Assembly (NCBI RefSeq): GCF_007991655.1 | Contig: NZ_BJYT01000030.1 | Span: forward strand, 1-57,178 | Reading direction: 5' to 3' | Length of the DNA stretch: 57,178 nt | Source of the DNA: Segetibacter aerophilus | GTDB taxonomy: Bacteria > Bacteroidota > Bacteroidia > Chitinophagales > Chitinophagaceae | In this document: one piece after another, positions 7,273-15,483 of the stretch | Layout of the letters: each line of letters starts with the position of its first letter | How positions within the stretch are numbered: the first letter of the stretch is position 1 | Program-made: the position numbers and the translations under genes | The notes under the pieces: model-generated | Database searches by the model: none | Told to the model about the DNA's origin: nothing | The model's input: the letters and a program-made list of their open reading frames with translations, nothing else

Positions 7273-8862
7273 TTATTTGCCGGATAATGGTACCAGTTTG
7301 GCGGAAAGATCCGGATCGCGCATGTCCTTATCCAGCGGGAACATCGGTCGCTGAATTCTTTTGTATCCCAACCGCTCTAGGTTTTGGTCCACGCCGCCTA
7401 CCGTCAAAGCCAATAGCCAGTCAGCTTTCATAGCGTACAATTCCGGCTCTAAGTAGCCAATTTTTACGACTACAATGTCTGTCTTTCGCGGAGCAAGTCC
7501 CAGTCTTGTAAAGTCAGCTTCTCTATGATAAGGCTTGCGTTTTTGAGTTACGATAACATGCACACTGCCGACCCTGATAACTACTTCGACTTCTGCATCT
7601 TTATCGCCATATTCTATCGCCTCTACTTTTCCTGAAAGCTTTATAGGAGGGGCAAACCGGGCGTCGACTTTTGCGCCCGCATAACCTTCTACGTTGTTAC
7701 CAACTCCGGCAGCTATCGCAGCTTTAACCAGCTCAGGACCGGGAATGGAAGCATAGATAAGAGAAGGCCCAGTCTCTGATTTAAATTCAGGGCGTTTTAG
7801 TATTTCTGTCAGCGTCCACGTAACATCACCTGCCCCGCCTGCAGTCGGGTTATCGCCGGAGTCGCTAATAAAAAAGGGGCGTTTATTGCTTGCAATCGCT
7901 TTATCGAGACATTCGGCTAACGTTCCGGTTGGTGCTACAAAAACAAACTCGGACCGTGCACTCCAGAAGCGTTGCGCCAGTTGCGTGGCCGTTTGCGTTA
8001 CCTTTTCTTTGTCGTCACCCGTAACCATAACAACCGCATGGTTGCGCGGCTCATCTGCCCATGCATAACCTATCCAGATAGCTGCATCCACAATACCGGG
8101 TTGAGCTGCCGCAGGCGCAACGGCCTGGTAAATGCTCTTGCCCGGTTCTATCCTGGTACTTGTCTTTTCACCCGGCAACAATATTGGGATTGAAACGTAG
8201 GCTTTGTATGCAGGCTTTCCCTTTCCGCTTTCAATTCTGTCAAGCAGGTTTTTAACAGCTCTTTGTTTTGTTTGCATCGCATCTTCATGCGGAGCCATAC
8301 GATAGCAAGTGATCAGGTCAGAATTTTCAGCAAGACGCCATGAAACATTTCCGTGCAGATCCATGGATGTAGAAATAATGGTTTGTTTGCCTATGACTTT
8401 TCGAATTCTTACGATGAAATCTCCTTCGGGATCATCTAATCCTACAACACTCATTGCGCCGTGAATGTCGAAATAAAGACCATCGTAAGGAGCGCCTTTT
8501 TTAAGTGCGTCCAGCGTTTTTGTTACCAATGATTCGTATGCTTCTCTTGTTACCGTTCCGCCCGGCAATGATTTACCAATTATGGTGGGAACCCATATGG
8601 CCCTGCTGCGAAGAGGAGAGTCGGCAGATAGAAAACGGTATGATGTAAAAACTTCCGCTCCATACTTCGCATGAAAGGCTTCCTCGAGGGTAAGTGCAGG
8701 CGAAAACGTGCTTGACTCTATTGCCAGTCCCGCAATAGCAATGCGAGGTTTTGCGATCTTTTTAGTGTGCCTGTTTTTATTATTGGTGGAATGAGCAACT
8801 CCAGCCATTAGTAAGCAGATTGCCGTCAGAGATAAAAACCTAGCGATAAATCTATTTCTCAT
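7273..8862 (-). CDS. M81 family (MlrC-like) metallohydrolase, secreted
   Basis: Protein of 529 residues of the M81/MlrC family, named after microcystinase C. The N-terminal domain carries IAIAGLAIESSTFSP (41-55), FDIHGAM (131-137), MDLHGN (167-172) and YRMAPHED (187-194), which supply the likely zinc ligands (His134, Asp168 or His170, His192). The C-terminal domain carries SDSGDNPTAGGAGD. Unlike typical cytoplasmic members it starts with a signal-like segment (about 1-25, ending VAHS). True substrates of most MlrC-like proteins are unknown. It lies 80 bases downstream of the sugar transporter gene, so it is probably part of the polyol operon. Confidence 0.85.
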   Translation of the reverse strand: MRNRFIARFLSLTAICLLMAGVAHSTNNKNRHTKKIAKPRIAIAGLAIESSTFSPALTLEEAFHAKYGAEVFTSYRFLSADSPLRSRAIWVPTIIGKSLPGGTVTREAYESLVTKTLDALKKGAPYDGLYFDIHGAMSVVGLDDPEGDFIVRIRKVIGKQTIISTSMDLHGNVSWRLAENSDLITCYRMAPHEDAMQTKQRAVKNLLDRIESGKGKPAYKAYVSIPILLPGEKTSTRIEPGKSIYQAVAPAAAQPGIVDAAIWIGYAWADEPRNHAVVMVTGDDKEKVTQTATQLAQRFWSARSEFVFVAPTGTLAECLDKAIASNKRPFFISDSGDNPTAGGAGDVTWTLTEILKRPEFKSETGPSLIYASIPGPELVKAAIAAGVGNNVEGYAGAKVDARFAPPIKLSGKVEAIEYGDKDAEVEVVIRVGSVHVIVTQKRKPYHREADFTRLGLAPRKTDIVVVKIGYLEPELYAMKADWLLALTVGGVDQNLERLGYKRIQRPMFPLDKDMRDPDLSAKLVPLSGK

Positions 8863-8942
8863 AAAAAGCTTTTACAGATGAAAATATGGAGAGTCAAGTT
8901 ACAGGACCGATACGTCTATAAGGACACCTCAATTCGATTTCA

Positions 8943-10280
8943 CTAATACTGAATTTTTAAATCCTTTTGAATTTGTTCTAAAGACTTGCCCTTTGTCTCC
9001 GGCATCAGTTTCCATGAAAATAATAATTGAAGACACATCATCACGGCGAAAAACATAAACACATTTCCAGGCCCAATAGCCGGACTATTAATAGCGACCG
9101 GAAATGTCCACGAGATAATAACAGCAAAAAACCAATGCGTAAAACTTCCGAGAGACTGACCTTTTGATCGAATTGAATTTGGAAAAATTTCCGAAATAAA
9201 TACCCAAATAACAATACCATCCGAAAGGCCAAAAAAGAACATATAACCCAGTAGAAAATACACGATACCAGGACCATCAAAATGTTTTCCGTAAAAGGTC
9301 CAGGCGATAAGGCTCATAAAAATGATTAAACCAACAGAGCCCAGTATCATTAAAGAACGACGACCAAACCGGTCAATAAAATTCATAGCAATAATCAACA
9401 CAATCACTTTGGTCAAACCAATGAGTATGGGAAGCAGGTAAGAAATATTTGTGTTCATACCCGTCATTTCAAATATTCTTGTTGCGTAATAATTGATTGC
9501 ATTGGTACCAGCTAACTGGTTAAACGCCCCCATTAAGACAGCATATAAAATGGGTCTGAAGTATTTTTTTGTAAAGAGCTTTTCAGCCGATGCTGAAGAC
9601 ATTACTTTCAATGATTCAAGAATGTCATCTATTTCTTTTTCTATTTCCAATCTTCCGCAATGTGTAAGTACCTCTCTTGCTTCTTTAACCCGGTTGTGCT
9701 TAATCAACCAGCGCGGGCTTTCGGGAATGATTAATGACAATAGAAAAAAGATGATCGAAGGCACAGCGACAATGCCAAGCATCCAGCGCCATGCATTGTC
9801 TCCCGTACCGGAAAACAGGTAGTTTGAACTGTAGGCGACAAACAATCCAACAGTGACATTTAATTGAAAAAAAGCAACGAGGCGACCTCGCAGTTTTGCC
9901 GGCGCAATCTCAGCTATGTACATCGGTCCTACAACAGATGAAGCTCCAATTGCCAGCCCGCCAACAAATCTAAAGATGACCAAAACAGCCCAGTTTGGAG
10001 CAACCGCACATAGTACAGAACTGATAGTAAAAATGAAGGCGATGGCAATAATTACTTTCTTTCTCCCAAATACTTCAGCAGGAAACCCAGCAGAAAACGC
10101 GCCCACAACTGCACCGATAATAGCAATGGCAACAGTAAAGCCATGTTTAAAATTACTCAACTTATATAGCGCCTGGATTGGTTGCTCTGCACCGGAAATA
10201 ACGGCGGTATCTAAACCGAAGAGAAGGCCGCCTAAGGCGACAATTACTGAATACCCGATCACCCTTCGGTTTTCTTTCAT
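8943..10280 (-). CDS. MFS sugar porter (sugar/H+ symporter)
   Basis: Inner-membrane transporter of 445 residues with about 12 helices. Family signatures are GGLLFGLDTAVISGA (17-31), GRKK after helix 2, RFVGGLAIGASS, PESPRWL in the central loop, DRFGRR after helix 8 and PETKGKSLE near the C-terminus. This is the sugar porter family of XylE, GalP and AraE. It starts 29 bases after the stop of the second MtlD-like dehydrogenase, so it belongs to that operon and probably imports its substrate, a polyol, pentose or hexose. The exact sugar cannot be read from the sequence. Confidence 0.92.
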   Translation of the reverse strand: MKENRRVIGYSVIVALGGLLFGLDTAVISGAEQPIQALYKLSNFKHGFTVAIAIIGAVVGAFSAGFPAEVFGRKKVIIAIAFIFTISSVLCAVAPNWAVLVIFRFVGGLAIGASSVVGPMYIAEIAPAKLRGRLVAFFQLNVTVGLFVAYSSNYLFSGTGDNAWRWMLGIVAVPSIIFFLLSLIIPESPRWLIKHNRVKEAREVLTHCGRLEIEKEIDDILESLKVMSSASAEKLFTKKYFRPILYAVLMGAFNQLAGTNAINYYATRIFEMTGMNTNISYLLPILIGLTKVIVLIIAMNFIDRFGRRSLMILGSVGLIIFMSLIAWTFYGKHFDGPGIVYFLLGYMFFFGLSDGIVIWVFISEIFPNSIRSKGQSLGSFTHWFFAVIISWTFPVAINSPAIGPGNVFMFFAVMMCLQLLFSWKLMPETKGKSLEQIQKDLKIQY

Positions 10281-10309
10281 ATGGCTTATGTGTTAGATGT
10301 AAACTCGGG

Positions 10310-11470
10310 CTAAAAGATAAAACTTTTAGAATTATAAGCTTTAAGAATAAGGTGATACAGATCGGACGTTTCATCTAAAGACGAATACTTTTTTACGGCG
10401 GCCTCTATGCCCTCCTGCGCAATTGTCTCTTGCACCGCCCGCGTTCCTTCATCACTGGAGCCTTTGTAGAAATAGGCTGCTGCTATAGCTTTTGCATACG
10501 CTACCGGCAAGCGCCCATACTTTAAACACAATAAAGCCGGGCCTAACAGTCTTTCGTCTTTTGCTAATTTTCGCCTGGAGTCATTTGCATTTCTTTCTAT
10601 AAAATCGTTCAAAGCCGGGTCAGTATATTTCTTCATTGCCAGCGCCATAAACTCACGTTGCTCTTGTTCGTCAAGCCCAAATTCATGTGTCATTCCAAAA
10701 GCTCCCTCCTCTTGAATTTGTGCAAAGAAGGATGGATAAGCCAGAGCCGACTCGTGTAGTATTTTGTATTCGTTGGCCCAACCTACGTAAGCAATCGGTC
10801 CGTTCGTGCCATTAAACGTGTAGAGTTTTCGAACTAATTCATTTGAAAAATTTGTTTTGGGAACAAAGCCCTTCACATCCGGAATAGGGCCGATGAAAGC
10901 GTCCTTATCAAGCGGCAAGGTCCACCAGTTTTGCATGCGCAGCGCCAAAGGTTCTTTTGCAATCACTTCTTGCTTTGCCAGCATTCCTGTTCTCAAAACC
11001 TGCGTCTCAATCAATCCTAGCCGGGTTTGTACAAAGTCTGCAAATTCGGGTGTCACATTTTCCAACAACACTTCTTTCATTTTTTTTGCTGGATTATTTG
11101 CGTTCTCGCAAATGATCCAGTTTAAGATCTTTTCTCTTTTGCTTGTAATCAATAAGTCTTTAATAAAGCTTGTAACCTTCGCAATATTTCCAGCACCAAC
11201 GCTACTTACTATTATGTCAACGTTGTTAATGATTGCCGCTACTTTTTCCTGGTCTTCCAAAGTAAAGGCGCCTTTGACTTCAATGTATTCTGTTATATCC
11301 TGCTCCTCGCCGGCCAGGTCGATGCGATACTTCTTTGTATCATTCAGCAGTTGCGCAATTTCTTTTGATGCGTCGAGGAACCAGAGTTTATAACCACTAT
11401 TATAAAATAGTTGGGCAACGAAGCCACGACCTATTTTGCCTGCACCAATAATTAAAACTTCTTTTTTCAT
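10310..11470 (-). CDS. Mannitol-1-phosphate 5-dehydrogenase-like protein (paralogue 2)
   Basis: NAD-dependent long-chain polyol(-phosphate) dehydrogenase of 386 residues. The N-terminal Rossmann motif is GAGKIGRGF (9-17). The catalytic helix has Lys215 in RKLYTFN, matching the catalytic Lys of MtlD. RKLAKDERLLGPALL near the C-terminus is the conserved phosphate-side region of the family. A second, diverged paralogue sits on the other side of the FGGY kinase gene. The start lies three bases after the kinase stop. After KLYTFN the sequence is GTNGPIAYVG, against GHAITAYLG in classical MtlD, which may mean a different substrate. Name the family, not mannitol. Confidence 0.85.
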   Translation of the reverse strand: MKKEVLIIGAGKIGRGFVAQLFYNSGYKLWFLDASKEIAQLLNDTKKYRIDLAGEEQDITEYIEVKGAFTLEDQEKVAAIINNVDIIVSSVGAGNIAKVTSFIKDLLITSKREKILNWIICENANNPAKKMKEVLLENVTPEFADFVQTRLGLIETQVLRTGMLAKQEVIAKEPLALRMQNWWTLPLDKDAFIGPIPDVKGFVPKTNFSNELVRKLYTFNGTNGPIAYVGWANEYKILHESALAYPSFFAQIQEEGAFGMTHEFGLDEQEQREFMALAMKKYTDPALNDFIERNANDSRRKLAKDERLLGPALLCLKYGRLPVAYAKAIAAAYFYKGSSDEGTRAVQETIAQEGIEAAVKKYSSLDETSDLYHLILKAYNSKSFIF

Positions 11471-11473
11471 CGT

Positions 11474-12928
11474 TTATAATCTTAACAGTTGCTGGTACTG
11501 AATAAACCTCCTGTATTTGTCATCATATGTGTTGAGCCAGTCCTTGTTTGGTTCAGTGACCTTGAAATGTATTGCCGGCTTGGGAAATGAGCTCTGAGTA
11601 AACTCCATTAAATAATATATCAGTCCCGCCATTGACAATTCTTTTTCGTCGGCAACCGCAACCGGTTTATTTAGTACGCTTGCCCTGATCGTATTCCACA
11701 AATCATTTTTTGAAGAGCCACCTGCTATTTTAATAAGTTGAAGGTCTTCAATACCAATTTCTTCAAAACAATGTCTTCTTGCAAAGGCGATAGATTCGAG
11801 GATAGCACGAAATAAATGACCATCGGTATGAAATGAATTTAATTCAAGTATTGAAGCGGTGAGCTTACTGTTCCATAAGGGCGCGCGCTCACCCTGAAGA
11901 TATGGTAGGATAACAGGCGTTTCTGCGGGATCAATTGCAGCAGCCTTAGCTGTCAACTCCTGCAAAACCTCTTTCGTTATTTTTTTATTTAGCACATTCG
12001 TCAAAAACCAACTCAAAACATTGCCACCTGTGTTTGTGCTTCCGTAGTTGATAAAGCCGGGATCGAATGAAATGCTTAGAAAATTATGTAGGGCATTGGG
12101 CTGTTGAAGATAAAAAGCACCAGCCTGTTCTGAGGTGTTGGCCAACATAAAACCTTCCTTGTCCTGCAACCGCAAACCATATAACGAGGTGTATAAATCT
12201 GCCATGGCCGGGAAAACAAAAGTTTCCGTAGGAAAACCAAATAATTGCGTTTGAGTTTCAGCAACGAGGCAAGGGTCATAAGAGATTGTTGGCAAACTTG
12301 ATTTGTCTAATTGCAGGTAGTCCAGCAACTCCACGGCATATTCCCTTTTCTTCAAATTGACCATGCTTATTTGCGAACTGAAATGAGTTTTATAATTTCC
12401 GCATAGCTCAAAAAATATTGCATCTCCAACTTGAAGAAATATTGAATCAGGAGAAAACCCTGCCTTTTTCCTTTGAAGTAGTTTGGTAAATAACCAGTTG
12501 GTTCCCGAAGGCAGAAAGGTGCCAATAATTTCTTTGCTTTTACCGCTGCCCATTACAGCATCATATTCGTCTAAGCTGTTGTAGCTGGTAGTGTCTAGCC
12601 AAATTGGAAACGGTAATTCGGGTGCTGTGCCAGTTGCCTTATTCCATTCCATTAAACTGGAGACATGACCGCAGATACCGATGTGAAGGACTTCAATTTT
12701 GTTACTTTTTAAAAACGCCCCCAATTCGGTAAAAAGCCGGAAAGACTTTTCGCGGATGCTGTTGTATTCGGCCCGCACTTCGCCCGAGCTTCCATAAACC
12801 AGGTCGTTTGGCAAATTGTTTATTAGGAAGATTTCGTCTGATAGAAAAGGGCAATAAACACCAAGCTTTATTTGTGATGTGCCAATGTCGAGTGTGGCAA
12901 AAGCAACCCTTTCCTTAGTTTGTACCAT
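11474..12928 (-). CDS. FGGY-family carbohydrate kinase
   Basis: Cytoplasmic sugar or polyol kinase of 484 residues. The N-terminal ATPase motif LDIGTSQIKLGVY (13-25), LANTSEQAGAF in the middle, and GGSSKNDLWN in the C-terminal domain are FGGY signatures. The family phosphorylates xylulose, gluconate, glycerol, erythritol, ribulose and others. It overlaps the upstream MtlD-like gene by 14 bases and is three bases before the other, so all three are translated together. This suggests phosphorylation of a polyol or ketose that is the substrate or product of the two dehydrogenases. The sugar is not determinable here. Confidence 0.88.
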   Translation of the reverse strand: MVQTKERVAFATLDIGTSQIKLGVYCPFLSDEIFLINNLPNDLVYGSSGEVRAEYNSIREKSFRLFTELGAFLKSNKIEVLHIGICGHVSSLMEWNKATGTAPELPFPIWLDTTSYNSLDEYDAVMGSGKSKEIIGTFLPSGTNWLFTKLLQRKKAGFSPDSIFLQVGDAIFFELCGNYKTHFSSQISMVNLKKREYAVELLDYLQLDKSSLPTISYDPCLVAETQTQLFGFPTETFVFPAMADLYTSLYGLRLQDKEGFMLANTSEQAGAFYLQQPNALHNFLSISFDPGFINYGSTNTGGNVLSWFLTNVLNKKITKEVLQELTAKAAAIDPAETPVILPYLQGERAPLWNSKLTASILELNSFHTDGHLFRAILESIAFARRHCFEEIGIEDLQLIKIAGGSSKNDLWNTIRASVLNKPVAVADEKELSMAGLIYYLMEFTQSSFPKPAIHFKVTEPNKDWLNTYDDKYRRFIQYQQLLRL

Positions 12929-14072
12929 TTGGGCTGCTTTTTTTCAATTCTGATAAAATGAGTTTGAAAAGTTCCTCATTCGCTGACAAACCGCAGGTGT
13001 CTCTTAAAACAACCTCAGGTCCTTTTTCATTGATTTGTTGAGTTATGGTGCGGGGTTGATTGGGATCTTTATAATTAAAGCAAGCAACGATGCCCGCCAG
13101 CAAACCTATAGGATGGATATTGTGTTTTAGCGCAAGGAGTGCAGGGCCAATTAGCCTGTCATCTCTTCCAAGCTTACGAGCTGGATCAGCTGCATTTCTT
13201 TCAATAGGGTCGGGAATATTTTTATCGGCAAATTTTGCTAATGCGGCCATCATCCATTCGTTCTGTTCGTTTGCATCGAAACCAAATTCGGCTATTTGAG
13301 CGCGGCAACTTTCGTCTGCTGCCTTCCTGGCTGTTTCAAGTATTTCTGCATCATTTCCTGCGTCGGGTAATTGAGTATATCCTTTCCTCGCACCAAGGTA
13401 AGCGATCACTGCATTGATGCAGTTATAAGTATAAATTTTTCGCCTTAATTGATTTTTGAAATTCTTCAAAGGCTTTAATCCATACAACTCCAGTTGGCCC
13501 TTGATCTCGTCACCATCGCAAGGAAGCTCAAAAAAGTTCTGTGATCTTATTGTTAACGGCGATTGAGTCGGGCTTGCTTCAATACATGTTCTGAAAATAA
13601 TCGACTCAGAAAAGCCGACCTTTTCTAACAGCCATTTTTGCTCTGTCTCATTTAAATTATGTAAGACTAACTGCTTAAGATAACCTGCCGCATTCGTTAT
13701 GTTTTCGCAGGTTATAATATCCAGCGGTTGTTCTTTGTTTACCCTCCATCTTTTTTGAAGTGCTTTTGCAAATTCGACCGAAAGAGCTTCAAGATTGTTG
13801 CCAAAGACAGCTGTAAAAACAAGCCCGGTTTCAGCAAAGGCTTGATGCCATGAAGGATCATTAATATGATAGACAGCGGAAACGATGATTGTAGCACTCT
13901 TTTCGGGATTGTCTAAAATCTGGATGTCATATTGCATTGCCTTTTTAAGGTCAGCAACCAATTGCTCGTTTTTATCGATCAAGACAATTTCATATTCGCC
14001 AAGAAAGGCAAGGTGAGCGGCAAAGCCTCGTCCCGTTTTGCCGGCTCCAAATATTAATGCTGTTTTGTTCAA
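12915..14072 (-). CDS. Mannitol-1-phosphate 5-dehydrogenase-like protein (paralogue 1)
   Basis: Long-chain NAD-dependent polyol(-phosphate) dehydrogenase of 385 residues. Rossmann motif GAGKTGRGF (9-17); Lys212 in RKIYTYN is the expected catalytic Lys, followed by CINAVIAYLGARKGY; RKLGRDDRLIGPALLALK lies near the C-terminus. It is the same length as the paralogue at 10310-11470 but clearly diverged, so the two probably act on different substrates or in different steps. First gene of the core operon (this gene, kinase, paralogue 2, MFS, M81); its 3' end overlaps the kinase start by 14 bases. Confidence 0.85.
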   Translation of the reverse strand: MNKTALIFGAGKTGRGFAAHLAFLGEYEIVLIDKNEQLVADLKKAMQYDIQILDNPEKSATIIVSAVYHINDPSWHQAFAETGLVFTAVFGNNLEALSVEFAKALQKRWRVNKEQPLDIITCENITNAAGYLKQLVLHNLNETEQKWLLEKVGFSESIIFRTCIEASPTQSPLTIRSQNFFELPCDGDEIKGQLELYGLKPLKNFKNQLRRKIYTYNCINAVIAYLGARKGYTQLPDAGNDAEILETARKAADESCRAQIAEFGFDANEQNEWMMAALAKFADKNIPDPIERNAADPARKLGRDDRLIGPALLALKHNIHPIGLLAGIVACFNYKDPNQPRTITQQINEKGPEVVLRDTCGLSANEELFKLILSELKKSSPNGTN

Positions 14073-14143
14073 ATTGTTGATAGTGATTATTGCTGTTTCT
14101 ACAATGTTAGAGATGGTTGTTTTTGCTGAATGAAATTACTACC

Positions 14144-14168
14144 TGTACAAGAGTGCGACGCAACGATG
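14144..14168. repeat. Palindromic repeat copy (TTGTACA + GTTGCGTCGCA), inverted
   Basis: On the minus strand this reads CATCGTTGCGTCGCACTC followed by TTGTACA. The copies at 27510 and 56757 have the same two words in the same order on the plus strand. It sits in the 149-base gap between the zinc dehydrogenase gene and the MtlD-like gene, where its hairpin could affect read-through. Confidence 0.65.
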
Positions 14169-14221
14169 TATACTAGTAGCAATGAAGGCACGGCTTAAAC
14201 TTTTGCAAAAGTCCATCAATT

Positions 14222-15271
14222 CTACACACTTTCATTTACCAGCACAGCTTTCACTGCTTCGCGGTTTGCAATTTTTTCATATGCCAGTTCCCAGTCGTCC
14301 AACGAATATTGATGGGTGACTACTTTCTTAACCTTGTCTTCGTTACGCTCTAAAATACCGATCACTTTTATCCATGCATCATGAGAAGAAGTGGCGGAAA
14401 AAATCATTTCTATAACACTTAAAATAGCGGTGTTGAACGCAAAGGGAATGAGGGCATCGTGGGAGATCCCCAGCGCTATAAACTTTCCGCCCTTTCTTAA
14501 CAAACCCAGCCCCTGGTTGATGGCATTTGGGTCGCCGGAACAATCTATTACACAATCAGCTCCCCAGCCGCCGTTCATCTCTTTGACCTTTGCAGGGATG
14601 TCATCTTCGGGCAACAAAACCGCCATTGCACCAAGCTCTTCAGATAGTTCGTACCGGATTTTATTCTTGCGGGTAGAGGCAACACAAACAATGTTTTTCG
14701 CCCCTAAATCAACTAAAGTAATTAAGGTAAACAGGCCAATCGGGCCCATGCCATAGATGACCGTAAAGTCGTCTTTTTGGAACCTTCCGCGCTCGAGGCA
14801 ACCGTACACACAAATGGCAAAAGGCTCGGCCACGGCCGCTACTTCTTTTGCCATATTCACTGGGATTTTATGTACACAGTATTCTGGCTGCACCGTATAC
14901 TCAGCATAGACGCCCTGAGAAAACCAACCCGGGGAACGCTTGTGAGGACATAACTCGTAATGCCCGGAAAGACACAGTTTGCATTTAAAACAGGCACTTT
15001 TTGCATTTTCGCAAACTACCCGATCACCGGGAACAACATTCTTTACATCGCTGCCAACTTCGACTACTGTACCCGTATATTCGTGGCCCACTGTGTTGCC
15101 GTCCGGCATTGTCATGGTGCCATGAAGTACATGGATATCTGAAGTACATATCCCAATTGCGTCGATCTTTATTTTAACGTCTGACGGTTTTTCAATTCCG
15201 GGTACCGGTGCATCAACCAGTTTAAAATATACCCCGTTGTCAGAATATTTTTTTACAGCTTTCATCAGCAA
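14222..15271 (-). CDS. Zinc-dependent polyol/sugar dehydrogenase (MDR, sorbitol dehydrogenase-like)
   Basis: Medium-chain dehydrogenase of 349 residues. Catalytic zinc ligands are Cys42 (ICTSD) and His63-Glu64 (GHEYTG). The structural zinc loop has Cys94, Cys97, Cys100 and Cys108. The NAD-binding domain starts near 175 with IYGMGPIGLF. The closest functional groups are sorbitol, xylitol and L-threonine/butanediol dehydrogenases. It is upstream of the MtlD-kinase-MtlD operon on the same strand with a 149-base gap, and probably interconverts a free polyol and its ketose. A second Met at residue 3 is an equally good start. Confidence 0.88.
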   Translation of the reverse strand: MLMKAVKKYSDNGVYFKLVDAPVPGIEKPSDVKIKIDAIGICTSDIHVLHGTMTMPDGNTVGHEYTGTVVEVGSDVKNVVPGDRVVCENAKSACFKCKLCLSGHYELCPHKRSPGWFSQGVYAEYTVQPEYCVHKIPVNMAKEVAAVAEPFAICVYGCLERGRFQKDDFTVIYGMGPIGLFTLITLVDLGAKNIVCVASTRKNKIRYELSEELGAMAVLLPEDDIPAKVKEMNGGWGADCVIDCSGDPNAINQGLGLLRKGGKFIALGISHDALIPFAFNTAILSVIEMIFSATSSHDAWIKVIGILERNEDKVKKVVTHQYSLDDWELAYEKIANREAVKAVLVNESV

Positions 15272-15483
15272 ACAATTTTTATGAGGTAAGTGAACGTACC
15301 ACTACTTAAGCATTTTTATGGGCGATAAATACAAAGACATCAAGCTTTTGCTACCCGTAAAAAGTATGAATGTAATACTTTAAAACAAAATGATATAGAG
15401 GAACAAGGTTGGTTTCTTTGAAGTAGTTGACTCATATCAAAAGACCCTTGCTACCGGCTCTGATTGGCTTTGTAACAGCTGCC

